From Hygrophila difformis (lineage: Eukaryota; Streptophyta; Magnoliopsida; Lamiales; Acanthaceae): 64,000 nucleotides of DNA. The stretch spans positions 23,761,227 to 23,825,226 of the forward strand of contig JAOANR010000003.1 of assembly GCA_030278955.1 (NCBI GenBank), written 5' to 3'. The translations under genes and the position numbers were made by a program. A model generated the notes under the pieces. It did no database searches, was not told where the DNA came from, and saw only the letters and a list, made by a program, of their open reading frames with translations. This document shows positions 33,838-45,644 of the stretch, piece by piece (the stretch's first letter is position 1; each line of letters starts with the position of its first letter).

Positions 33838-34150
33838 GTGGGGATGATGGAGGGAAATAAAATATTTTTAGGATATTGAATATAATTTTTCTATGAAATG
33901 ATTTTTAATTGAATTGCAACTAAATCTTTACTTATAAATTTATCCGTATTTTGAAAACACAATATCAAATTAAAAAAATAAAAACTAAGTATTATCCCAT
34001 AAATAAAGCAAAGATGATGGGTAATTTATTTACATTGATTAGATTGATTTCCATTGGATAAACAAAAATAAAATGTTGACTATAGACAATGAAATGATTA
34101 TGGAAAGAGCAAACAATAATCGTAAAAGATGAGATGTTCAATGGAAATAA
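33838..34150. repeat. Duplicated block, copy 1
   Basis: GGGGATGATGGAGG through TCCGTATTTTGAAAACACAA, TTATCCCATAAATAAAGCAA and GGAAAGAGCAAA. Copy 2 lies at about 35,408-35,770, 1.57 kb away; a third short piece starts near 36,227. Confidence 0.8.
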
Positions 34151-35405
34151 AAAAAATTACCCCCTAAATAAAGTGGAGGAGCAATTGGCTAAATGGAATT
34201 AAAATATGACAATGTTAAATATGACAATAATAAGTTAGCCAAGTTAAATATGACAATGTTAAATCATCATTGCTTTAAATTAAAATATTATATTTAAATT
34301 CTAAAAAAAAATGTATTATAGCAATTTACTAAATATAGCAATAATAAGTTTATTATAATATTAACTTTGGAAAAAATATTGTGATGATTTAATATAGATA
34401 CTACGTTTTTAAATGGAATCTTTGAACATATCATTTTAGAATCAATTTATTATGATTTATTTTAGTTATAGATATATTGTGATGATTTAACATTGGATAG
34501 TTATTTAAATATATTTTTATTTTAGAATCTTTTTAATTATACTGGCAAATAAATGTTTTCATATAAGTATATCCATATTTTAGAATCATTTTATTTATAT
34601 TGGCAACTAATTAATATATCCATATTTTGGAAACTAAATATTAATTAAATAAAAAATTAAAACTAAATATTAGAATATGTATTTTTTTTTTAAATAAACC
34701 ATTCTAAATACGCGGTTTTAAATTTTAAAAAATATGTGTTACTTTATTAGATCCAAAAATCATAAATATTTAAATCATATACACTAATAGAGAATGAAAT
34801 GATCCCATAATTAAAGGGTGTAAGTTGGGAAACATTATTACTAATTGGATAGTTAAAAATAATGTCAAAATGATAATTTACTTTAATTCAGTATATATAC
34901 TATGTATCGTTTGGTAGATCTTATAATATTAGATAACTAATTATAAACTTTATTGAAAATATGTTACCATTTAGGTGCTATTAATATCAAATTAAAAGAG
35001 GTTATAGATAATAAATTATTGAATCCGATATATTTTATGAAGATATTGTTGACATTTATGTTAATAATCACAAATTTATTTTATTATGTATATATCAAAT
35101 AATTTTTTACAATATTGGTCACCTTGAATAATTTGGAAAGAGATTCCGGCTGCTCAATTTAAGTGCACAATTTTTGGTATTAATTAATAATAGAAAATGA
35201 TGATGAAAAAATTAATATGCCAAAACTATAGCACGGATTAAATCTAATTTAACCAAAAAAATAAAATATGTATTATTAATTATATGGTAATAAAATCATG
35301 ATGGAGGAATCATGATGATATAAAATATGTATGTAATATGTATTAATTATTTTATTTGTGCAAATGAATTTGCGGTGATGGGGAAAGCAGATGCAGAATT
35401 TTTAC
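34150..35405. other. AT-rich non-coding Helitron interior
   Basis: Diverged partial copies of the 605-bp unit up to about 34,940, then unique AT-rich DNA. No gene seen. Confidence 0.4.
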
Positions 35406-35407
35406 AA

Positions 35408-35770
35408 TGGGGATGATGCAGGAAAATAAAATATTTACGATATTGAATATAATTTATCTATCAAATGATTTTTATTTATATTGGTAACTAAATCTTTCCT
35501 TATAAATTTATCCGTATTTTGAAAACACAATATAAAATTAAAAAAAAAGGAAACTATGTATTATCCCATAAATAAAGCAAAGATGATAGGGTTATTGATT
35601 TCCATTGATTATATTGACTACATTGATTAAATTAATTTACATTGATTAAACTGATTTCCATTGGATAAACAAAAATGAAAGGTTTACTATAGACAATGAA
35701 ATGATTATGGAAAGAGCAAAGAATAATCGTAAAAGATGAGATGATCAATGGAAATAAATAAATTATCCCT
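35408..35770. repeat. Duplicated block, copy 2
   Basis: See 33,838. This copy has an extra ATTGATTATATTGACTACA insertion of short TTGATTA repeats near 35,600. Confidence 0.8.
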
Positions 35771-35806
35771 TAAATAAAGAATAATTAATGTAATTTAGCC
35801 CTTCAA

Positions 35807-35927
35807 AAAGTAGATGCTGTCAGGAGGGTTGATTGGGTTAGGGTGAAGTCATATTGCCCATCGATGTATTGCATATGTATGGAATGAAATTATACCTTTC
35901 TTCTCAAAAAAAAAAAAAAAAAAAAAA
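35807..35927 (+). mobile_element. Short retroposon with ~18-20-bp TSD and poly(A)
   Basis: A 121-bp insert ends TTTCTTCTC and a run of about 23 A. It is flanked by TGTAATTTAGCCCTTCAA at 35,789-35,806 and 35,930-35,947. GGAGGGTTGATTGGGTTAG may be a degenerate box B. A SINE fragment or a truncated SINE is likely. It cleanly postdates the surrounding duplicated block. Confidence 0.8.
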
Positions 35928-36755
35928 AATGTAATTTAGCCCTTCAACTATTACTATAATTTTTACAAATACGATATTTTATTTATTTGTGGTGAATAAT
36001 GAATCCATATTAGGAATTTATTTATGGATGGGAAAGTTAATATGCCAAAAATATAGCACGCATTAAATCTAATTTAGCAAAAATATGTATTATTAATTAT
36101 ATGGTAATAAAATCATGATGGAGAAATCATGATGGTAATAAAATATGTATGTAATATGTATTAATTATTTATTTGTTCAAATGAGATTTGGGGTGATGGG
36201 GGAAACAGATGCAAAATTTTTACAATGGGGATGATGGAGGGAATTACAATATTTAGGGTTTTAATAACTAACATGAATTAGATGTATACATTGGCTAATA
36301 ACTAACAAGAATTCGATACATATGCCTGAAATGAATTCAGGTCATCCCATTGCACAAAAAGGAGCAAGGCTATTTCGCACAAAGTATTTTGATTTTGTAT
36401 AAACTTCCAAGATTATCTCGATATGGATATTGAATAAAGTACCAATGCCATGGAGTTTATCCTACTTAAATGAATTTCTTAACTTTAATTTTGGCTTTGA
36501 ACATAGCTTGAAGTTTGGGCTTTAATTTAGAAAATGGAATGGAAGTATGCGACATAGGCTTAATTTTCACTTGAAAATTAAGGCGTGTAGGTGATGATTT
36601 TTTGAATCAATTGTTTTGTTTCCTTAGTTTTATTTCCATGTTTACTGCAGTTATGAACTGAATCTTAATCATATATAATTGCCATTTTGCAGAATCATGT
36701 GACAAACAGAAGACTAATCACTACAAGCACATGAAAAATTTATATACTGACATCA

Positions 36756-36857
36756 ATGGGGAATGTGGTTGGCTCTATTTCATCTGGATTTGCTCAAGTT
36801 ATTAACAAAATTCTTGGTCATCCCCTCGAACCCCTATCTGGAAAAAATTGCAAGTAG
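36756..36857 (+). pseudogene. Captured first-exon fragment of a small plant gene
   Basis: ATG at 36,756 opens a 33-codon frame, MGNVVGSISSGFAQVINKIL then GHPLEPLSGKNCK, ending at TAG. The wording, with GS..SG..Q.....G.PL..LSGK.C, resembles the N-terminus of a family of small plant membrane proteins as I remember them; this is not verified. TTTTGCAG near 36,690 looks like a 5'UTR acceptor. The remainder of such a protein is absent, as expected for a Helitron-captured fragment. Confidence 0.4.
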
Positions 36858-36859
36858 AA

Positions 36860-38300
36860 ATACTCTGTCTATACTTTCATTCTCCTTCAAAATATAAATG
36901 CTGCATTTATTAAACATATACATAAAGACCAGAGAATTTTATCCAATGATGATGATAAGATATTGAACAAATGAGGCATGACTGGACAATGTAACTTTCC
37001 TAGCCGTTCCAAATGCTATGTTTGAATGTATTGTAGCCCAAATGGATATTTTTTTTTTAGTATCCGAAGGGTAACTATTTCCGTGCTGCGAAACCTTTAT
37101 TGAGGAAGTTTGTTGCGAAACCTTTGTTGAGGAAGTTTGACAAGGTTTGGTTTTCTGATATTAGGAATGGTTTTTTCGGACTGGCTAATAAATTTAATTG
37201 TCATTGATGTATCAAAATCTTCAAGTGATGTGCTATGATGGATTTGTTAATACGAATGTTTGAATCGAAGTTTTGCTCTATGATCCGGATGATTACATAT
37301 TGTTTGATGAATTTTATTAACCGCTTTATTATTTATCTTTTTCAATGAAGCATTGTTTGATTCCCTAAATATTAGTTGTTTTAAAATGAATCTTATACTT
37401 GATTGTTGCGATGCCAATAAATATACAGGAATTGTAAGTGCATTACATTTATTCTTAGGTTTTTTTAAAAAAAAAGTTATAAATTTTAAGAATTTAAATG
37501 GGGTTAAAATTAAAGAAATCATATCGTGTACACTGAATTTGAAAAATGATACTTATTTCATTTTTCATATAAATAAAAGTAAACTTTATCATTGATATTA
37601 TTGAATTAGTGGTCCTGTATATGGTATAGCTTTATATTGATTTAAGATCAAGGCTTACATATTCGTTGTGACTGATGTGTTCTAGATATCCAATTTATAA
37701 AACCTATGGGCTATGAAACTGTTTTTTTTTTATATAATCTTACTTGCTGATTTAAAATTTAATTGTATTTTGTTTTCAAAAAAATTTAATTGTATTTAGA
37801 AACATATTTATTCCATAATCTGTATTCGATGGAATTAACAATCGCCAGTTTTAAATAAGCTATATTTTGTTTTTAACATGCTGGTAATGATAAAGGCAAT
37901 TTTATTCCTGTGATTAGTGACATAAAATTGTCAAGCAATTCATTACTTTTAGAAATGCTATAAAGGAATGTAGGACGTTATTAGAATATTTTTTTTCTTT
38001 TTTAGAAAAAAATTTGTTTTTGTCATATTTATTACTTTTACGCATGTATAAATTATTTTCTTTAGAGGAGCCGGAGCAAAAAAAACAAATAGGAAAACTT
38101 TGATATTCCTTCAACCTTGACAATTAAATGCCAGTTTTACAGTTAAAACTTTCATTCCTTTAATCTTGATCAATTTCTTATTGATTGCTTTGATCATCAA
38201 CTATTTTACGTTATACATTTTCTTTCATCAATCGTGAGGACAATTTATTCTTTTGTTGAATCTCTAAATAATTTTTTTTTTGATATTTTAGAAACTTTTC
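36860..38300. other. Non-coding 3' part of the large Helitron
   Basis: AT-rich. A 27-bp tandem duplication (GCGAAACCTTTATTGAGGAA / GCGAAACCTTTGTTGAGGAA) lies at about 37,086-37,140. Open frames here are short and not recognised. Confidence 0.4.
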
Positions 38301-38333
38301 TTCCCGCGCATCGCGCGGGCGGGTAATACTAGT

Positions 38334-38880
38334 TATGTAGGATAGGAAAATATTCAGCGAGCCCGCAAATACATATATATTCCTAAAATCTTGAAATTAA
38401 TCACTTTTCAAATACAATATTCCAACCTTAAACTTGTAAAAGATTACACAAAATTTGGAAAAAAGGCGAATATAGTTCCTTTTTTTTACAAAAGGTTAAA
38501 TCAGTCATTTTCTTGTCCAATTGGTCCGCTACATATACTAATTACGTCCTAATCGATCATCCACCCTCTAATTATGCCATAATTACGTATTTTTAGCCAA
38601 ATCAGTCCTTTTTTTCCCAAAAATCTAAATTGGTCCGTTATTAATTTTTACCCCCTTTCATGTAGTCTAATGCACATTTGAAACCACTAATAACTCAAAT
38701 TCGATAAGAGTAAAAATTCTAAAATTTCGATATTTATAAAATACACGACGAGACGAATCTAACAAGATCCTACTTAGCTCATTTTAACTTGTATATCTAT
38801 GTTAAACTTTAAGTCAAAATAACTTGAGTTTATTTACTTTAGTCCTTTCTCAATATACTTAATTTTTCATTACATAAATG
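38334..38880. other. Spacer between Helitron and pararetrovirus
   Basis: Contains two similar phrases, AAATCAGTCATTTT and AAATCAGTCCTTTTTTTCCC, in a repetitive AT-rich setting. No gene seen. Confidence 0.35.
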
Positions 38881-38901
38881 ACACCTAGTGCGCTTGAAAA
38901 T

Positions 38902-38913
38902 TGGTATCAGAGC
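38902..38913 (+). promoter_or_regulatory. tRNA-Met primer-binding site
   Basis: TGGTATCAGAGC is the 12-base complement of the 3' end of plant initiator tRNA-Met, where minus-strand DNA synthesis starts in caulimovirids. Copia elements use the same site, so it is not diagnostic alone. Confidence 0.85.
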
Positions 38914-38990
38914 CTAGATTTTATTGAAGAACATATTAATTATATTATTTATAATATTTTATCTCTTAATGGTGAGGATTTAATTATTTT

Positions 38991-39134
38991 ATGGATTCAA
39001 ACAATTTGAAACCTACGAGTTATTTCCAAAATTTGGAAATAAAAAATAGAAATTTCCAGAGGAAATTCTTGAACTTGTCCATAAGGCAAGATATTATTAA
39101 AATTAATTTCTTTCATGAAAATGAGAGTAACTGA
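38991..39134 (+). CDS. EPRV ORF1, 47 codons
   Basis: Small open frame starting MDSNNLKPTS about 80 bp after the primer-binding site. Its TGA lies 11 bp inside the next ORF, whose ATG is at 39,121. Function unknown; the position is that of the first small ORF of badna/tungro-type viruses. Confidence 0.5.
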   Translation: MDSNNLKPTSYFQNLEIKNRNFQRKFLNLSIRQDIIKINFFHENESN

Positions 39135-39477
39135 CTGGAAAAAAATTGATCCGGATAGCTCTAAGTTATCACAAGACTTAATAGAAATCCAAAAAATGAT
39201 TCAAGATTATGGTAACCGGGTATTAATTATACCTGAAAAAATAGATAACTTTAATCAGTCAACAAAGGAGATCTTGAAATTATTTTAAGATCTAAAGAAA
39301 GAGATTTTGAATCTGAAATTTGACATTTCGGATATCAAGAAAAGGCAGAAGGATATTCCTGGATCTTTCAAGAATAACCAAGCCAATATTAGAGATGCAT
39401 TTGGACCAGTACAAGCTTTACACCAAAAATTTAAAGCAACCATGGTTTCAAAGCAGAAACACAAGAAGAGCTTATGA
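39121..39477 (+). pseudogene. EPRV ORF2, coiled-coil virion-associated-like protein
   Basis: About 118 codons, broken by one in-frame TAA at 39,286-39,288. The heptad-like spacing of Leu/Ile with many Lys, Asp and Glu suggests a coiled coil, as in virion-associated proteins. Its TGA (39,475-39,477) overlaps an ATG at 39,474 as ATGA, the stop/start overlap typical of badna- and tungrovirus ORFs. The call is by position and composition. Confidence 0.55.
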
Positions 39478-40896
39478 TCGATCTCCTGAAAACAGTCGAA
39501 TGAGTGTTTCCAGGGCAGATATATCAGATCTACAAGAATTAGCAGAATCATTTTCCCAACTTGGGATTATGGATCTAGTTAATGTAAAACCCAATGAAGT
39601 TCTTCAGCTGGTTTATGCGGAAGAATCAAGATCCAACGTAACCTACGATGGAATGCCTGATGTCCCAATGAGAGAAAGTACAGACTTTCATATGAACAGG
39701 TACCCTCAGGTGTATCTCAATGCAAGATGAAACCCAGGACAGAACCCAAGTAGAGCACCAGAATCCACACCGTGGGCCAAAATGATGTTACAACCATTAA
39801 ATCCATATGGCATAACACTGAACCTCGACTATCGACTTCCGAAACATCGAAGACCTGATCGAAGAATGGGTAGCTTCAATGAAGATTGCAGCAACCACTC
39901 TGGATCTCGATAAAGAAAACTTTGTCAGATTAATAGAGCTAAGGCTCGAAGGATCGGCAAAGCTGGGCTGGAAAAACTCCACGACTGCTTTAAAGGAACA
40001 AATACTCGAAGGAGAATCCAAAAGCACAATCTGTGAAAGATTTGGCCTTTTATTCAAAACTTATTTTGTAGGAGATGGTTATTTTGAAGAACAGAGAACC
40101 AAAAAAATCAAAGTCTATACCTAAGCATTATTGGGTATGGAGTTAAGAAGTATTTGCGCAGTAGACGAATATATCTACTGGTTGCGTATATACTATTTTC
40201 GGAGTAAGATGACAGCTGAAGTAGCATGTCCCATGTTCTTTGCAAAGATCTGCAGCACATGGAGAGAGATGTTGATCCAATCGTACACTGTACCCCCTGG
40301 TACAGTGGACTCAATAGTCCGGAGAATGTCCTTCTTAAAGGATAAGCTCAGAGAATGATGTCAACAGGCAGCAACCTAAAAGAACATCAAGAGACTAAGA
40401 GGTGAAATAAAAAGAGCCCCTATTTGCTGTGAAAATAACGATTTTCCAACAATTATAGGAGAATCAGAAGAAAAGAGAAGAAAGAAGAAGAGTCGAGGCT
40501 CATACAATAAGAGTTTCAGAAGACCTCCATTTCGAAGAAAAAGAGCATGGTCGTCCAAGGGCAAGGCCAGATCATACAAAACTGGACAAAGAACGGGAAC
40601 GGCGAAAAGTTCATCCCAAGGTTCAACTAGCTCAGCAGCAAGGAGGATGGGGAGAACGACGTCCAAGAGAACGTTCAGACGAGCCCATACCCGAGCCAAC
40701 GAAAGTTTCAAGGACTGCAACTGTTGGAAGTGTGGAGCCATAGGTCATATCTTACCCGATTGCCCTCAGAATCGTGAGATACGAATGTACGAAGCCACGG
40801 AGGATATCATGGAAGCGGTCTACCATGGAAAGCTTGCACCAGTCTATCAGTTTGAGGACATCCCCTTGGATGAAAGCATCTACGAGTCTGACTGAA
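39478..40896 (+). pseudogene. EPRV coat-protein region with CCHC zinc finger
   Basis: Fragments in changing frames at 39,480-39,730, 39,860-40,124, 40,131-40,358 and 40,400-40,896. The first contains ADISDLQELAESFSQLG. A basic Arg/Lys/Ser-rich segment (about 40,460-40,700) precedes the finger CWKCGAIGHILPDC (codons at 40,722-40,763), a C-X2-C-X4-H-X4-C knuckle as in caulimovirid coat proteins. An acidic tail follows, ending at the TGA 40,893-40,895. Several stops and at least two frameshifts. Confidence 0.75.
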
Positions 40897-40969
40897 GAGG
40901 ATAGGATTCAGACCACTGAAAACCTGTCTGGATTCTTTTCAAGGATGCCGATCTCGAATCGAACCATGG

Positions 40970-41640
40970 AAAGAATTATACGACAAGATTCCAACCACAA
41001 CCCATATGACGGATTCAGAATTGGATGGATTGGACGAGTTCTTAATTAGATGGGACTCAACCAGAGAAGACATAACATCATCTACAAGGTAAGTGCATGT
41101 GAGTTTGCAATTCCTATGGAACTTACTTGTAATGTTATGGATATGCAATTAATTCCTAAAGAAGAAATTCTTGAGGAATTAAGCAGAATAAAGGAGGAAA
41201 TTGACATTACTATGAAATGGATCCACATAGGAGCCATCGAAGTAGTAATTAAGGCAACCTTCAAAGAAGGCATTGATTCTGAATTACATCTATCAGTCAA
41301 TGATAGAAGAATCAATAACCTTAGAGATGGTCTTCTTGGGACTATGGTAGGAAATTTATATGCAGGGAAGTTAATGTTTGACATTCATCCCAGAATTTCC
41401 TACAACTTAGCCGACCAAGACTTTAGCAGAGTGCTAACTAACCCTTCATCAGGATTTCAAAAGAAAAGATCTGATGAAAGAAGGAAACAGACCATATTCT
41501 ATAACTTATAGTATCTCTTATGCACTTTCCAATAGTCATCATTCTGACTTATTTCTCAGGAAAAATATATAGAAATTCCTAGAATTTTCAAGGAATTTGC
41601 TAAAGTCATGACTCCAAATTCTACCCAGATTCCAAGGTTA
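40970..41640 (+). pseudogene. EPRV 30K-type movement protein region
   Basis: The frame 41,050-41,511 carries WIHIGAIEVVIKATFKEGID, then LLGTMVGNLYAGKLMFDI and NLADQDFSRVLT. Beyond a frameshift in the 41,450-41,520 area, SYALSNSHHSD-type text continues. Together these are the conserved core of caulimovirid movement proteins (30K superfamily), which enlarge plasmodesmata. It lies after, not before, the coat-protein finger. Confidence 0.75.
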
Positions 41641-42480
41641 GGATAGTAGACATACAAATAAGAGATCATCCAATTCTAGACAGATCAACAAGTGCTAGAA
41701 TTGGTACGCAAGCCGTATATCTTTTTTGGAAGACAGAATTATGGAATATAAAGGAAAGAAGTTCATCAAAGATCTAACTCCTAATCCATTGGGGTAGATA
41801 ATATAAAGATTAAATGCCCTGAAGGATGGAAAGAAATACGAGTAATATTTGACATTACTGAAAGATTAACCGTTTTCCATGTGATGACTTATACTACTTG
41901 CAGCAGCCATCAATTGGAACCTAAAAAGGAACAATTAAAATTGCAGGACACGAGATCAGAGTCTTAGGCACCGCCGGAAAAGACAATGGGGTTATAATTT
42001 TGGGATTAAGTTTTCTCGAAAATCATAAACCATGGGTAACAAAAGATAATGGTATAGAATTTAATCTGAAGGGTCACCCCATCAGAATTAAATGATAACT
42101 CCATTTTCCATTTATATCTCAGTAGGGATAATATATGAACAATATAAGTCAGACTATTTTGCAGCTTATATTGATTCAGGATCAGGTATTTGCACGGCAA
42201 AACCAGGAGTTTTCCCTAGCGAAGCTATGGAATCATTACCCATTATTGCAGGAAAAGATTTTTCCCAAAAAATCTTAGTACTAAATGATGGTATTCGACA
42301 AGCCAACATCATGATTGGAGGAGCATTTGGTACACTTTGGTATAAGGTAAAAACGCCTCCTATTTACTTTCATGATACAGGAGCGGATATTTTGTTAGGT
42401 AATAATTTTATACAATTATTTACAAAATATGTTCAAGATAACAAAAGAAATTATTTACCACAAGTTGTGGAAATGAGACA
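41640..42480 (+). pseudogene. EPRV aspartic protease region
   Basis: The frame 42,092-42,517 has YIDSGSGICTAKPG, the D-S-G active-site triad of a retropepsin, and DTGADILLGNNF, the matching C-terminal psi-loop. Upstream, 41,960-42,060 contains GVIILGLSFLENH, which resembles the ILG-x-x-F end of a second protease-like fold. Damage between the parts prevents a continuous reading. Confidence 0.7.
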
Positions 42481-42779
42481 CAGGTGTTGCACAGAGAAAA
42501 GACATTCAACATATTAATGCCTATATTATTTTGCAGCAAACGTGGTGATAATGATGCCAAACTAACCCATCCAAAAATGCAGGATAAAAGAAAGTTTGGT
42601 AAGGTTTTGTTGTTTTTTAGACAACAAGGATTTGATGAAGCTTCTATTGAGGAAATTATAAACCTCAAAGAAGCAATGCAGGAAATGAAGTTAAAAGACT
42701 TATCCAGAGACATTGACGGAAACTAAATTGTCCCTCGAAAATGTCAAAAGACTTATCCTCTGGCATGGTGGGATAAAAA

Positions 42780-43470
42780 CAAGATCGAAGCTACTCTACA
42801 AGTAAAAGAACAATATAAATATGAGTTTGTTCGATACAAACCCATCCTAATGAACACGCAGGATAAGAAAAATATGCAACAAATTATCAAGGAGCATATC
42901 GATCTTAAACTCATAGAGTCTGGAGTCTCAGTTTATAGCAGCCCTGGATTCTTGGTAAGAAACCATGGTGAAATAAAAAGAGGTAAATCCAGGTTGGTAA
43001 TAAATTATCAAGGTATTAATAAAATAATACAATTTGATGGTTATTACATTCCGAGTAGAGACCACTTAATTAATTGCATCAAAGGTGCTAAAGTGTTTTC
43101 TAAATTTGATTGCAAATCTGGTTTCTATCAGATTAAGATGGAGAGTGAGTCGAAGAAATTCACAGCATTCTCCACCCCACAGGGGCAATATATCTGGAAT
43201 GTTATGCCAATGGGGCTTTCTAATGCCCTTCAGATATTCCAAAAAAATGGATAATCTATTTAAGAATTATCTAGAGTTTATGTTCGTCTACATAGATGAC
43301 ATTATGATTGCATCTCAAATATTAAAGAGCATATTAAACACCTTGAAATATTTTCAGATGCATGTCACAGGGAGGATCTTGTTCTCTATGAGAAAAAGGC
43401 TACCATCGTTGCTAAAAAATTTGAATTCTTAGGAGTTCAAATTGATGAAGCAGGGATAGAGTTATAGGAA
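42780..43470 (+). pseudogene. EPRV reverse transcriptase
   Basis: The frame 42,850-43,254 holds the start of the palm and fingers (SRLVINYQGIN, FSKFDCKSGFYQIKM, WNVMPMGLSNA). A frameshift in an A-run near 43,243 separates it from the catalytic FVYIDDIMIAS box (YIDD at 43,289-43,300). Further short pieces run to about 43,470 (KFEFLGVQI). The motif order is that of pararetrovirus/Gypsy RT. Confidence 0.88.
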
Positions 43471-44113
43471 CACATTTTGGAGAAAATTCGCAATTTTCCT
43501 GACATTAAAAGACAAGAAACAACTTCAAAGTTTTTTGGGAGTTGTAAATTTTGCAGGAATGTTTATAAAAGACCTTGCAAAATATAGAAAGGATTTTAGA
43601 CCACTCCTGAAAGAGACTGAAAGCTCTTGATGGAAATGGGAAGAAATCCATACAAAAAGAATTCGCGAACTAAAGCAAGTCTGTAATAGCTTGCCGAAAC
43701 TCACGATACCTCAAGATGAGGATGAGTTGGTAGTCTATACAGACGCCAATGACTTTCGATGGGCAGGAGTGCTCATGAGAAAAACAACTACGGGGTAAAA
43801 ACCCTATAGATACACAGGAGGGTTGTTCACTTAACAACAAGCCAAACTCTGGCACATTAATAAAAAAAGAATTCTTTGCAGTAGGAAAACATTTTAAAAA
43901 TGGCCTTTATTCTTACTTGCAAAGTAATTTGTATTAAAAGTTGATAATACTAATGTTAGAGCTTTTTTAAAAAATAAACTTGAATCAAAAATTGAAAAAG
44001 CTCGTATTATCAGATGGCAAGCTGAATGTCAATATTATACTTATGATATTGATGTTATAAAATCTCATGAAAATGTTCTTGCAGATTTCTTGACGAGAGA
44101 TGGAAGCATTTGA
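43470..44113 (+). pseudogene. EPRV RNase H
   Basis: DELVVYTDANDFRWAG (about 43,720-43,770) gives the first catalytic Asp in the TDAN..G context. HENVLADFLTRDG near 44,070-44,105 is the C-terminal ADFLTR signature. The polyprotein ends at TGA 44,111-44,113. At least two frameshifts lie between. Confidence 0.8.
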
Positions 44114-45187
44114 AGCTGATTCCATCATTACGTTCAGGCACCTCAGAGAAAACCTAGAGGAACTATCAAAGCATTTTGGAAAGCTCGAGATCAATGCACG
44201 AGCAGCTGGCCAAATACAATAGAGCGATGTGGACATGGTCCGCAACAATATACGAACCTCCCATATAGCAATGGCAGCGCTATGGGAAACAATATTAGAG
44301 CCAATCAGGAAAGCGTCAACCTCCCTGGTAAACAAAGAGAAAAGTGCCCAAAAAGCTAAAGTGGTCACATATGAAGAAGTAGATTCAAGCACTGCTTCAA
44401 AGGAACCATTTTCGGATACCGATAAAAATGTTGAGCAAGAGGAAAGTCACATTTCCGAAAGCTCAAGTCAACCCACAGCCTCTGGGGTAAAAGAGGGAGA
44501 AATTAACCTTAGGCCCATTCAGGCACCTTTAAGGTTAATTCAGAGGAGAAGGTCATATCCGCAGCCTGGCTGGACTACCAAGGAAAATGGGAACAACTGA
44601 TTTCCAAAAGGGGAATTAACCCGAGCAAAACAGTAATCGAGACATCCGGGAGATACAACAGGGTTGGGATGCTCGAAGGATCGAAGCCAGAAGATGTTCG
44701 AAAGTGGTATGACTTTGGAGCATTAGCATCTCTTCATACTACATCTCCAGAGTTTTCGGAAATCGAAAAACTTCCGGGATGGATAAGTAGTGCGGTGCAT
44801 GAATCATGGCAAAACAACCCGCACCTCCAAAGTGGAGATATTCTGGAGCTTAAGTTAATTTCAGCGGTACCAGAAATCATCGGGAAAGGTTCTTATCCGG
44901 TCTTTCATTTTATTAAATTACAAAGACCTGATATGATTGCCTTCAACAAAGTTAAGTCTATGGATGAGAAGGCACAATTGGTATCTTTAATCAGTGAAGA
45001 TGAAATCTCCACTAGACGAGCATGGGGATTCTGGGTTTGTCTCACCGAGATGGAAAAGGTTAAATATCCATTTAAAATATTCTCAAACAATTTAAATGGA
45101 TTGTTCCTGGTTAATTTTAACAGGGAAAAACACAGAGTTTGCGGAAACCTCTTTCGAAAAGAAGAGGTTACTCATCTGGGAAAATAA
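44100..45187 (+). pseudogene. EPRV downstream ORF of unknown function
   Basis: An ATG at 44,100 overlaps the end of the polyprotein by 14 bp. The frame is interrupted after 40 codons, near 44,220, then continues as 44,229-44,600 and, after another shift, 44,669-45,187 (LPGWISSAVHESW, TRRAWGFWVCLTEMEK). Its place matches the last ORF of several caulimovirid genera, some of which encode a translational transactivator. I see no motif that proves this. Confidence 0.55.
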
Positions 45188-45189
45188 GT

Positions 45190-45630
45190 TGCCAACAACC
45201 GAGTATACCAGAAAGAAGGCATGCAACATGATGCATGTTGGCCAATGGGATAACCACATATGCCATATTGTGCAGAACATGAAAAACCCTATTCGGTACA
45301 AAGATCCGGGTAACCCAGAAAAGATCCGGACCCGAACAGGACAAAGGGAAGAAACGTCCAAAAAATTTTCACAAGCCAAAGTAAGATTAGCTGGATATAA
45401 AAGAAAAAGAGGTGTCGATAACACGCATAATTAAAAGCCGACAAAGAAGGGTAGAGTAGTTGGCAGTAAGTGGCCGACAAGAGAAGGTGGAGAGTTAACA
45501 AAGAAGCCACCTAACGTAATAATTTCAAAAGGACAATAATGTAGCCGGTGGAAATTAAGGCCAAGTGACGAACACAGTGATGTCACAAGGATTTAGAGAA
45601 AGATTGGAATCCGTGATTGAAGTCCGCGGG
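45190..45630 (+). other. EPRV 3' region between last ORF and promoter
   Basis: Continues an open frame to about 45,434 (KRKRGVDNTHN), then non-coding DNA up to the TATA box. It probably carries the viral promoter's upstream elements; none can be named. Confidence 0.4.
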
Positions 45631-45634
45631 CGCC

Positions 45635-45644
45635 TATAAATAAA
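45635..45644 (+). promoter_or_regulatory. EPRV TATA box
   Basis: TATAAATAAA in the context GGGCGCCTATAAATAAAGG. The likely pregenomic RNA start is about 25-30 bp downstream, near 45,665. Confidence 0.75.

Larger units (their letters stand above)
30468..38332 (+). mobile_element. Large Helitron with tandem repeats and a captured fragment
   Basis: The 3' end is clear: hairpin CCCGCGC-ATC-GCGCGGG (38,303-38,319), then CGGGTAATACTAG and a host T at 38,333. The proposed 5' end, TCTATATAATAATCTAAAAC at 30,468 after a host A, is the best match upstream but not proven. If right, the element is 7.9 kb, lacks Rep/helicase and carries a promoter-like segment, a 605-bp tandem array, a duplicated block, a SINE-like insert and a piece of a host gene. 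Confidence 0.55.
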
